NCBI GenBank assembly: GCA_030042955.1
Contig: JASHYQ010000273.1
Location: forward strand, 1 to 5,619
DNA from: Thermoplasmata archaeon
Lineage (GTDB): Archaea > Thermoplasmatota > Thermoplasmata > Lutacidiplasmatales > UBA184
Length of the DNA stretch: 5,619 bases
Reading direction: 5' to 3'
Below are positions 1 through 5,619 of this stretch, piece by piece. Both the position numbers and the translations under genes were made by a program. Position 1 is the stretch's first letter. Each line of letters opens with the position of its first letter. Under the pieces are notes generated by a model. That model saw nothing but the letters and a program-made list of their open reading frames with translations, was not told where the DNA came from and ran no database searches.

Positions 1-840
1 CGATTCGAGAGTCCCTCCCCCGTCGAGGTAGTGCACCATGTACGCGGGCTGGGAGGCGATGTTCCACTGGTTATCGGGATAGAGCTCGGGTGCGCCGCTG
101 ACGAGGTTGAGCGGCAGCAACCAGGCTGTGGTCGGAGTGGCGAACAGGTTGTTGTAGACGAGGTCGTAATCCTCGCCGATCTCCAGGCCGAGACCGAACT
201 CGTAGGGAAGAAGCGCGAGACAGTTGCCCGAGGCTGGACATCCGAACGGCGGGTCGACCTGGATGAACTCGTTTCCCCAGATGGTGTTGTAGTCAGGCTC
301 GTAGGCCTGGGTGTACATCAACAACCCTTGGCCCTCAGTGAAAAACGAGTCGTTCCCGACCAAGTTGTTTTCCGAATCGTAGAAGACGACATTGAACGAG
401 TTGAAGTACAATGGGGTATACGTCGCGGCGCCGAACCACCCGCTGATGTTCGCCGCATCCACGAGCGCGACGTGGCTGACGCCCCAGAACCAATACTGGA
501 GGTCGTTCGTCGGGGGAAGGTCGTCGCCCCAGTACTGAGAATCGTTCGTGTCGGCCGCAAAGCTCGGAGGTTCGTACAGCTCCACCCAGGCGCTCGTGTC
601 TTCGAGGAAGACCCCCGGAAAGACCGGGAACCCGTAGTCGTTGTACAACCCGAAGCTGGGCGAGAGAGGGGCGGGTTGGTCATTCATCAACACATACGGC
701 TCCGTCGGGGTGCCGAGGCCGGACGGGGAGAGCAGAGCAACCTGCGCGTTGTTGAACGCCCAGAGGGGCGTGTATACTCCCGCCGAGACATCGGTGGGCA
801 GGTTGACGTCGAGGCTGGTGGCTTCGCCGATGTTGAACCA
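1..840 (-). other. C-terminal region with beta-helix-like repeats, truncated by the window
   Basis: Residues 1227-1506. The first half (1227-1345) is rich in Pro, Gly and aromatic residues and I do not recognise it with confidence. From about 1349 the chain shows strand-turn units with Asn-centred turns: ENNLVGNDSFF (1383-1393), NTIWGNEFI (1411-1419) and YDLVYNNLF (1451-1459). The N-x-[ILV]-x-x-N-x-F style resembles the PbH1/NosD right-handed beta-helix repeat. One disulfide-type pair (C1427/C1433) lies in a loop. A role as a stalk or as a surface- or carbohydrate-binding module is inference. The true C-terminus, and any membrane anchor, is not in the window. Confidence 0.5.
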
Positions 841-3800
841 CAGCTGGTCCCCGCTGCCTCCGACCATCGGGTTGGTGTTCACTGTCGCGGGATCGATCCA
901 GGTTGCGTAGGACTCTACCTCGTTCGCCTGGTAGTTCCACGTGTAGAGCGCCAGCTCGTTGAGAATCTGCTCGACGAGATTGTAGACGAGCGTCCGCTGA
1001 GAGCCCTGAGGCTGGAAGTCCGTCCACGTTCCATAGCTCACTGCGATGGAGTAGGCGACACCCTGGCAGTCACTCGGGATCGGCCCGTCCTTCGCCCAGT
1101 AGATAAGGCTGGTCCAGTCGGTGGCACTGAACGACGAGTAGCCGCACGAGGGGCTGTTGTACTGGGACAAGGCCAACTGCTCGGGAACGGAGTCCGCGCC
1201 GGCGTAGAGGCCGCTGCTCTGCAGCACGAGCGGCTGGAGATAGTCTGTCGGGTCCGCATAGTCTGGTGCCCATCCGGCGGAGTAGTACGGCAGGTCGCCC
1301 TGAGCCGCGTCGCCAAACAGGTTCGCGTCATCGAAGGTGTACGGTTGGAGGGCCCCGCCGGTCAGGCTGTCGATCTCACTGATGTAGAGCGCGAACGCAC
1401 TGTCCTGCGTGGGACTGTTTTCAAAGCCCACGATCGGGAACTTGCAGGGGGATGAGGCCGTGCAAGCTGTGAGTTCCGGGTCGTAGTCAGGTGAGGAGGG
1501 ATTGTTTGCCTGCGCCCACCACCATGCCGCACCCCCCCCGTCGCTCGGGTTCGTGTCGGGATCGGTCGATGGGAAGCTCACGTTCTGGGGGTAAAAGTCC
1601 CCCATGAACTGAGGGATCGGGCCCCCGTAGTTGAACCCGTAGCTGACCCCGTCTTGACTGTTCAGGGTGGCGTTAATCGTGGCGTACGGCCAGGCGTGAG
1701 TCAAGAAATTCCGAAGGGAGATGCTCGAGAAGAAGTCGGCGGGGATGTTGATCCCCCCTATCGGGTCGATATCCCCCTCGCCCTCCGCGTTGAAGTTGAG
1801 GTCGAACGGGAGGAAGAACTCCGTGAAACTTGGGGTGTCGATGAACCCGATCTCTCCATCCGATTGCAGCTCCAGCAGGGTGGGGGTGTCGCTCGGAGAG
1901 ATCGTTGCGAAGTCCGCCTCGCCGGCCTCGTACTCCGAGATGCCCGTGGCGTCAGTCGACTCCCAGTTGACGACGACGCTCGGCACGTACGTCTGGGGGG
2001 ATGGGTAGCATGATGCCACCGCCGAGCAGTCCGGCTGGGCGTAGGCGGGATTCGCCTCAAGTGAATAGCTCGTGCCCGGAAAGATTGATGCGAGGTAGTA
2101 CGGCCCTGAACCTACCGTCGCGTACTGAAGTTGCCCCTCGACTCTCGGAGAATCATCGGCCAGCAGCTGATAGCTGTCCCACCCCGTCGCACCAATCGCG
2201 CTGACAGCTGACTGGAACGCGGCGCTGCTGGTGGTCGTGGCCTCTCCCGGGAGCAGGCATGGCCCGTCGCCCCCGGGCGCCGGCGTCCCCGGGAAATCAG
2301 GGAGACCCGCACCCTCGTACGAGACCCAGCCACAGGATTGGATGCCGGCGCCCCACGGCTGGGTGACCAGCTGAAGGAAGAACGGCCAGTCGGTGCCGCC
2401 ACCATCGGCCACGAAGGTGATGCAGCCGTTCCCGGCCAGCGCCGCGGCGGGACAGTAGGTGGAATCGTTCACCAGCATCGAGCTGAGGATATTCGAGGGC
2501 GTGTTGTCGTACGGAGCATGGATGCCACCGTCAAAGCTCGGATCTCCGGAAGGAAGGAGGGCCTGAGCCTGGATCCACCCCGGATTTACTCCGGGCCCCG
2601 GCAGATTCGCATAACTCATCGTCCGTGCGAAGGAGAACATCACGTCGGACGGGTACACCGGCCAGCTCATGCCAGTGCTCGCGTCGTAGAATCGGGCGTT
2701 CTCGTCGATCGGAAACGTCCAGTACTCGGGAAGGCCGGTCGAAGGATTGTCCACGATCAGGCTCTGTCCGTAGAGGCTCTGGCAGGAGACCGAGGACGGA
2801 GAGAATTCGCCGGCCCCCGGAACGCAGGTCGAGAGCAGAGGCAGGAACTGGGAGGAGTCGCTGCCGTCGTAGGTGACGAGGGTTTCGTAGACATTGGCCA
2901 ACGGCTCTGCGCAGACGGTGGCGTAGCAGACAGAGGGGTCTAGGCTCTCGGAGTTGATTCCGCCCGCCGCGACCTCGTAGGCTTCGAGAACTCCGGGATG
3001 GGGACTCGCGGAGCTCGGGGGGTCGATGTAGAAGTTGCTGACCGAGGGCGAATAGCCGGAGAGCTCGGAGCGGATGCTCCAGCTTCCGGGCATCAGGTAG
3101 AACGTGGTCGTGTCCATGCTCGGGGCGTACTCGTACTGCGAGACGATCGGGGTCGAGAAGGAATCCGTGCCGTAGTAGACGAAGAAGTTGAACGCGTTGG
3201 CCGGGTTCTCATTGAGGGTAAAGGGGGAAGTCCCTTCCGGTGCCCCGGTACCCCAGAGACCGCTCAAGATCGACGGGCCCGTGTCCATCGTTCCATAATC
3301 AGTGAGGCCGGCGGGCCCTCCGGGGGCGTCGCTCCAGGCGACGTTCGCGCCGATCGATGACTCGCCCGTGTCGCCGCCGTAGCTGTACGCTGCGGGAACC
3401 GCGACGAAGCTGCTCCCGTCGTAGTAGGCCAACCCCAGCGTGGCGTCGGCGGTGCTGAGATCGACGTTGCTACCCCCTCCAGGTCCGCAGATCACGAGCT
3501 CGAAGTCGTCGGTTAGATCGAGGGGGTTGAGTTCGGTCCCGCTCGCGGTATAAGGGGAGGGGGTCAGGACGCTCGCGGGGCTGGTGGGTGAGACCGAATT
3601 GAAGACGACCTGGTCCAGATCCGGATAGCTGTAGCTACCATCCTCGCTGGTCACCGAGGCCCCGAAGGTCACTGAATTTGTCGTGTAATCATCGGACGCG
3701 AGCCCCGACGTCATGGTGAGGGTGAGGTCGAACGGCTCGGACACGGGTCCTACGGTTGTCTCGGAGTAGTAGAATCCGAGCGCGCCGTAGTCGGAAAAGT

Positions 3801-4518
3801 CGTCAACGGCCCCCTCGGCGAGGCTCGTGTATTCGAGGGCGTTTGAGGAAATCGCGGCCCCAGAGAAGTTCCAAATGTTCGTGACCAGCAACAGGGACTC
3901 GGTCGATGGGAAGTACGTGGCGATGCCCTGGGTCCAGAAAGTGTAGCCCGGAGTTCCGAGCAGCGTCACGTCAGTGAGGACTGCGTTCAGTTGGATGCTG
4001 AAACTGTCGGGCGCCGCCTGGAAAAGGTCCGCGCCCTGGACGTCGGCCACGTCCACGGTGCCCTGGAGGGCTGTCGTGGTCAGGGTGGTCGGGATCGGGG
4101 AACCCGTCCCGGTCCCGCTCAGCCCGTAGTACGCTAACCCCATCGGGGCTGGGCTAGCCGTGTAAAGTGGGGCGACCGTGCCGTCCTCTGCAATCTCGGC
4201 GATCTGTGCCGGGGTCGCCGATGGACGCGGAATGTAAACTACGTCCGGCTTCACGCCGGCCGCGCGGGCGGCGGCCATCGCGTGGGCTGCCATCGTCGCC
4301 GCGGCGTTGGGCGGCCCGGCGACAGGGGGCGAGGAAGCATTGGCCGAGGGGGCTGGGGCAGGGCTCGACAGAACGGCCGAAGTGGTGGAGGGCTCTAAAG
4401 GCGGTTCGGCGGTCGACGCAAGAGCACCTGTGGCCCCGGTTCCCACCCAGCCGAGCATAGCAAGGGCAAGGACCGCGACAACGACCCACGGCTTCGTCCC
4501 CCCGGCCAAGGACCCCAC
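1..4518 (-). CDS. Giant secreted thermopsin-like / family-5 solute-binding fusion protein (C-terminus outside window)
   Basis: The frame is open for 1506 codons and leaves the window without a stop. In order it encodes a signal peptide (1-34), a Pro/Ala/Ser-rich prosegment-like stretch (35-122), a thermopsin-like A5 domain (about 123-486), a family-5 solute-binding domain (about 508-1226) and a beta-helix-like C-terminal region (1227-1506 and beyond). Thermopsins are extracellular acid proteases, and family-5 binding proteins deliver peptides or other ligands to ABC permeases, so the chain probably acts outside the cell on peptides. The GTG at 4518 is preferred because it directly precedes the hydrophobic signal and fits a TATA-like box about 30 bases upstream. 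TTG at 4509 is possible. ATG at 4635 would add an Arg-rich leader and is unlikely. The chain has almost no Lys or Arg. Transport and proteolysis are inferred from the families; the domain fusion is read directly. No lipobox is seen, so anchoring may depend on the missing C-terminus. Confidence 0.9.
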   Translation of the reverse strand, partial: MGSLAGGTKPWVVVAVLALAMLGWVGTGATGALASTAEPPLEPSTTSAVLSSPAPAPSANASSPPVAGPPNAAATMAAHAMAAARAAGVKPDVVYIPRPSATPAQIAEIAEDGTVAPLYTASPAPMGLAYYGLSGTGTGSPIPTTLTTTALQGTVDVADVQGADLFQAAPDSFSIQLNAVLTDVTLLGTPGYTFWTQGIATYFPSTESLLLVTNIWNFSGAAISSNALEYTSLAEGAVDDFSDYGALGFYYSETTVGPVSEPFDLTLTMTSGLASDDYTTNSVTFGASVTSEDGSYSYPDLDQVVFNSVSPTSPASVLTPSPYTASGTELNPLDLTDDFELVICGPGGGSNVDLSTADATLGLAYYDGSSFVAVPAAYSYGGDTGESSIGANVAWSDAPGGPAGLTDYGTMDTGPSILSGLWGTGAPEGTSPFTLNENPANAFNFFVYYGTDSFSTPIVSQYEYAPSMDTTTFYLMPGSWSIRSELSGYSPSVSNFYIDPPSSASPHPGVLEAYEVAAGGINSESLDPSVCYATVCAEPLANVYETLVTYDGSDSSQFLPLLSTCVPGAGEFSPSSVSCQSLYGQSLIVDNPSTGLPEYWTFPIDENARFYDASTGMSWPVYPSDVMFSFARTMSYANLPGPGVNPGWIQAQALLPSGDPSFDGGIHAPYDNTPSNILSSMLVNDSTYCPAAALAGNGCITFVADGGGTDWPFFLQLVTQPWGAGIQSCGWVSYEGAGLPDFPGTPAPGGDGPCLLPGEATTTSSAAFQSAVSAIGATGWDSYQLLADDSPRVEGQLQYATVGSGPYYLASIFPGTSYSLEANPAYAQPDCSAVASCYPSPQTYVPSVVVNWESTDATGISEYEAGEADFATISPSDTPTLLELQSDGEIGFIDTPSFTEFFLPFDLNFNAEGEGDIDPIGGINIPADFFSSISLRNFLTHAWPYATINATLNSQDGVSYGFNYGGPIPQFMGDFYPQNVSFPSTDPDTNPSDGGGAAWWWAQANNPSSPDYDPELTACTASSPCKFPIVGFENSPTQDSAFALYISEIDSLTGGALQPYTFDDANLFGDAAQGDLPYYSAGWAPDYADPTDYLQPLVLQSSGLYAGADSVPEQLALSQYNSPSCGYSSFSATDWTSLIYWAKDGPIPSDCQGVAYSIAVSYGTWTDFQPQGSQRTLVYNLVEQILNELALYTWNYQANEVESYATWIDPATVNTNPMVGGSGDQLWFNIGEATSLDVNLPTDVSAGVYTPLWAFNNAQVALLSPSGLGTPTEPYVLMNDQPAPLSPSFGLYNDYGFPVFPGVFLEDTSAWVELYEPPSFAADTNDSQYWGDDLPPTNDLQYWFWGVSHVALVDAANISGWFGAATYTPLYFNSFNVVFYDSENNLVGNDSFFTEGQGLLMYTQAYEPDYNTIWGNEFIQVDPPFGCPASGNCLALLPYEFGLGLEIGEDYDLVYNNLFATPTTAWLLPLNLVSGAPELYPDNQWNIASQPAYMVHYLDGGGTLES
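841..2997 (-). other. Family-5 extracellular solute-binding domain (SBP_bac_5, DppA/OppA type)
   Basis: Residues about 508-1226. Recognisable elements in order are a short strand then SLDPS (525-529), EPLANVYETLVTYDG (538-552), PIDENARFYDASTG then YPSDVMFSFART (622-633, equivalent to the 'sa.DV.fSf.R' block), VGSGPYYL (802-809, the 'GtGPY.l' block), NPAYAQP, EYEAGEADFATI (862-872), a late LPYYSAGWAPDYADPTDYLQP (the 'gW.aDY.DP' block) and a C-terminal helix before TNPMVGGSGDQ. At roughly 715 residues it is clearly longer than the 500-540 typical of bacterial peptide-binding proteins; the excess is in Gly/Pro/Ser-rich loops, several closed by paired cysteines. Family-5 proteins bind oligopeptides, nickel, haem or sugars, so the ligand is not certain. 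Its fusion to a protease-like domain favours peptides. Confidence 0.85.
3061..4152 (-). other. Thermopsin-like (peptidase A5) domain
   Basis: Residues 123-486, close to a full family domain. It opens with PAPMGLAYYG (123-132), the typical thermopsin N-terminal motif. Further family-like blocks follow in order: SIQLNAVL (174-181), YTFWTQ (192-197), LVTNIWNFS (211-219), FELVICGPGGGSN (339-351), YSYGGDTGES (378-387) and a closing YLMPGSWSI (474-482). Thermopsins are pepstatin-sensitive acid proteases that lack the pepsin fold signature. I do not know of settled catalytic residues, so activity cannot be judged from sequence; the acidic residues of GGDTGE (D383, E386) are reasonable candidates. 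The only Cys is C344. There is no Lys or Arg between residues 99 and 482. Confidence 0.85.
4153..4416 (-). other. Low-complexity linker and prosegment-like region
   Basis: Residues 35-122. The first part (35-70) is rich in Pro, Ala and Ser. It is followed by an Ala/Met-rich, probably helical stretch (71-88), a short hydrophobic strand DVVYIP at 92-97, and the approach PLYTASPAPMG. Thermopsins are made as precursors with a short pro-region, and this position and composition suit that role. It holds the last basic residues (R85, K90, R98) before a 384-residue stretch with none, which would suit an activation or processing segment. That role is inference. Confidence 0.5.
4417..4518 (-). other. 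Signal peptide of the giant fusion protein
   Basis: Residues 1-34. After a short N-terminus with a single Lys (K9), residues 11-25 form a hydrophobic core (WVVVAVLALAMLGWV). An A-L-A sequence at 32-34 followed by Ser35 fits a signal peptidase I site. There is no Cys after the core, so this is not a lipoprotein signal. It could instead stay uncleaved as an N-terminal anchor. Confidence 0.75.
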
Positions 4519-4541
4519 CAGAGCCGCCGTGGACCCGGTTG

Positions 4542-4554
4542 ATAGGATATCTAT
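4542..4554 (-). promoter_or_regulatory. Putative TATA-like box for the giant gene
   Basis: On the minus strand the AT-rich run ATAGATATCCTAT stands out from GC-rich surroundings and is centred about 30 bases upstream of GTG 4518. Archaeal TATA boxes sit about 26 bases before the transcription start, which would put the start within a few bases of the GTG and give a leaderless mRNA. No Shine-Dalgarno sequence precedes the GTG, which agrees with this. A clear BRE was not identified. Confidence 0.5.
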
Positions 4555-4753
4555 GTGCCGATAGTCTCGTTTTCGGCCCCTCGAATGCGAAAGCGCTCTT
4601 CGGTGAAATCGTAGCCCAGGCCCGACGGCCGGCATGGCTCAAAGGCTGGGAACTTCGACAGAGGGCTCTACTAGCGCCAGCATAGGATTCCAGGAGCCCA
4701 GCCCGGAAGGCAGAGGGTCCTCACTAACCGCCACGGACGGGGCGCCGAAGGAG

Positions 4754-4769
4754 TCACCGTAACCGGTGA
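4754..4769. repeat. Short inverted repeat TCACC-N6-GGTGA
   Basis: The arms TCACC and GGTGA are perfectly complementary around a 6-base spacer. It lies near the middle of the divergent intergenic region, a position that would suit a dimeric regulator. Five-base arms arise often by chance in GC-rich DNA, so this is weak evidence. Confidence 0.25.
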
Positions 4770-4837
4770 GGGATAGGTGCCGCGTCGGGTACAACCCACA
4801 AGAGACTGAGTCGGTGCACCCACCATAGCGGCCACCG

Positions 4838-4850
4838 GTCCGCACCGGAC
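4838..4850. repeat. Short inverted repeat GTCCG-CAC-CGGAC
   Basis: Perfect 5-base arms with a 3-base loop, overlapping two direct copies of ACCGG that start 10 bases apart (4834 and 4844). The helical-turn spacing could suit a regulator, but the elements are short and the DNA is GC-rich. Confidence 0.25.
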
Positions 4851-4855
4851 GAGCC

Positions 4856-4882
4856 TGGGTTCCGTCGGAACAACTGAACCCA
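4856..4882 (+). repeat. Nested inverted repeats upstream of the dehydratase
   Basis: TGGGTTC (4856-4862) is perfectly complementary to GAACCCA (4876-4882). Inside it, GTTCC (4859-4863) is complementary to GGAAC (4867-4871) around a 3-base loop. The two pairings share bases and exclude each other. The element ends 27 bases before the ATG, so it could be an operator in DNA or a hairpin in the leader if transcription starts upstream of it. Confidence 0.35.
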
Positions 4883-4900
4883 TGTAGCTGGATTGGTTCG

Positions 4901-4905
4901 GGTGA
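4901..4905 (+). promoter_or_regulatory. Shine-Dalgarno core GGTGA for the dehydratase
   Basis: GGTGA is complementary to the archaeal 16S rRNA 3' end and lies 4 bases before ATG 4910. The spacing is short but usable. Together with the in-frame TGA at 4907 it fixes ATG 4910 as the first possible start. Confidence 0.5.
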
Positions 4906-4909
4906 ATGA

Positions 4910-5619
4910 ATGGCAGCTGTCGAACCGATCTCTCTGGAGGCAATCCGAACCGCACGCGATAGGTTGGGTACGTCGGTTCTTCGCACGCCCCTGGTTCCGC
5001 TCGATTCGTCCGATGGCCGGCGCAGAGTTTTTCTCAAGCTCGAGAGTCTGCAGCCGACCGGATCGTTCAAGGTGAGGGGATCGGGGAACTCGATTCTTGC
5101 GGCCCTCGAGCGGGGACCGGTCAAAGGGGTCTACACTACCAGCGCCGGCAACATGGCCCAGGCACTTGCCTGGCATGCCCAAGGTCTGCGCGTACCGTGC
5201 ACCACCATAGTCCCCGACACCGCACCTGAAGCGAAACTCGCTGGCATCCGACGGTTCGGAGCCGAAATCTTGCAGCTCCCCTGGGACGAGGTCTGGGATA
5301 TCACGCTCAACGGGGTGTACCCCCCGCTCCGGGAGAGGCTCTACGTTCCTCCGTTCAACCACCCTGACATGATCGCAGGGAACGGGACCATTGGACTCGA
5401 AATCTTCGAGGATCTTCCGGAGGTGGAGTCGGTTTTCGTTCCGATCGGCGGCGGTGGCCTGGTCACTGGTATCGCGTCAGCATTGAAGGCCCTCAACTCC
5501 TCCGTTCGCGTCGTCGCGGTCGAACCGGAGACGGCCGCGCCCTTCGCCGCGTCCCTGAAAGCCGGCCAGGCATGCCAGGTGCAGCGGTCGCCGAGTTTCG
5601 TAGACGGGTCCGGCGCCTC
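4910..5619 (+). CDS. PLP-dependent threonine/serine dehydratase-like enzyme (C-terminus outside window)
   Basis: This is the N-terminal 236 residues of a cytosolic fold-type-II PLP enzyme, a group that includes threonine and serine ammonia-lyases (IlvA, TdcB) and serine racemase. The PLP-binding lysine is K54 in PTGSFKVRG (49-57). The substrate-carboxylate loop is TTSAGNMAQ (76-84), where most IlvA proteins have SAGNHAQG. NGTIGLEI (158-165) and the phosphate-binding glycine loop PIGGGGLVTG (178-187) follow as expected. About 90 or more residues, including the rest of the catalytic domain, are missing. The start is ATG 4910: an in-frame TGA sits immediately upstream and GGTGA precedes it. The likely reaction is deamination of threonine or serine to 2-oxobutyrate or pyruvate. 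The His-to-Met change and the W125/W129 segment suggest a divergent subgroup, so the substrate is uncertain; threonine synthase-like or racemase activity cannot be excluded. It is transcribed divergently from the giant secreted protein gene. Confidence 0.9.
   Translation, partial: MAAVEPISLEAIRTARDRLGTSVLRTPLVPLDSSDGRRRVFLKLESLQPTGSFKVRGSGNSILAALERGPVKGVYTTSAGNMAQALAWHAQGLRVPCTTIVPDTAPEAKLAGIRRFGAEILQLPWDEVWDITLNGVYPPLRERLYVPPFNHPDMIAGNGTIGLEIFEDLPEVESVFVPIGGGGLVTGIASALKALNSSVRVVAVEPETAAPFAASLKAGQACQVQRSPSFVDGSGA

Larger units (their letters stand above)
4519..4909. other. Divergent intergenic region, no gene supported
   Basis: About 390 bases between the two divergently read genes. I see no tRNA, rRNA, transposase remnant or credible small gene. 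Open frames here are unsupported by any recognisable motif and mostly run on antisense to the dehydratase. The contents I can support are the TATA-like box of the giant gene, three short inverted repeats (near 4754, 4838 and 4856) and the Shine-Dalgarno core of the dehydratase. No convincing TATA box for the plus-strand gene was found. Confidence 0.6.

Noticed and set aside
31..1455. A 474-codon open frame on the plus strand, antisense to the giant gene.
   Set aside because: It is in exact codon register with the real gene, so its stops can only arise opposite TTA, CTA or TCA, which are rare there. Its product is an Arg/Val/Glu-rich mirror of the sense codons with no recognisable motif.
2980..3070. 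The possibility that the fusion is two genes joined by a missed stop or frameshift.
   Set aside because: Codon-by-codon reading across the junction shows no stop, no frame change, and no start with a ribosome-binding site or signal peptide for a separate binding protein.
2338..3360. Plus-strand open frames of 201 and 120 codons.
   Set aside because: Both lie wholly antisense to the solute-binding and thermopsin-like coding sequence and show no family motif or ribosome-binding site of note.
3361..3372. A D-T-G triplet (residues 383-385) like the catalytic motif of pepsin-type aspartic proteases.
   Set aside because: The surrounding block YSYGGDTGES fits the thermopsin pattern, not the pepsin fold, and no second D-T/S-G motif with pepsin-like context is present.
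4154..4642. A 162-codon minus-strand frame and plus-strand frames of 97 and 85 codons near 4160-4640.
   Set aside because: They are out-of-frame or antisense shadows of the signal peptide and prosegment of the giant gene, and are Arg-rich as expected for GC-rich noncoding frames.
4780..4900. Short GGTTC-like and GGGTACAACCCA-like stretches that hint at a tRNA T-arm.
   Set aside because: No acceptor stem, D-arm or anticodon arm at suitable spacing could be found on either strand.
4639..5362. Minus-strand open frames of 161 and 202 codons, reaching from the intergenic region into the dehydratase.
   Set aside because: They are antisense to a well-supported PLP enzyme over much of their length, and their translations carry no recognisable motif.

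Overview
The window looks archaeal, most likely from an uncultured, GC-rich member of the Thermoplasmatota or another acid-tolerant lineage. The evidence is a thermopsin-type (peptidase family A5) extracellular domain, an apparently leaderless GTG start behind an AT-rich TATA-like box, and a GGTGA Shine-Dalgarno core at the other gene. The family content is strong evidence; the exact lineage is inference. Base composition is GC-rich throughout, and codons TTA, CTA and TCA are rare in the main gene.

Layout: two divergent, partial genes cover nearly everything. On the minus strand, one uninterrupted reading frame runs from about 4518 to base 1 and leaves the window without a stop, giving at least 1506 codons. 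It encodes a giant secreted protein with, in order, a signal peptide, a Pro/Ala-rich prosegment-like stretch, a complete thermopsin-like domain, a complete family-5 (peptide/nickel type) extracellular solute-binding domain, and a C-terminal region with beta-helix-like repeats that is cut by the window edge. I translated the whole frame codon by codon and found no stop or frameshift between the domains. On the plus strand, from 4910 to the right edge, lies the N-terminal 236 codons of a fold-type-II PLP enzyme of the threonine/serine dehydratase group. Between them are about 390 bases of shared upstream DNA with a probable promoter for the giant gene and several short inverted repeats.

Possible working together (inference): a protease-like domain and a peptide-binding-like domain on one exported chain suggest a cleave-and-capture device for scavenging protein at the cell surface. 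The neighbouring dehydratase could deaminate hydroxy amino acids obtained this way. The giant protein is also remarkable for its charge: from residue 107 to 1506 I count only 8 Lys/Arg against about 155 Asp/Glu, and 16 of its 17 cysteines fall into eight closely spaced pairs.
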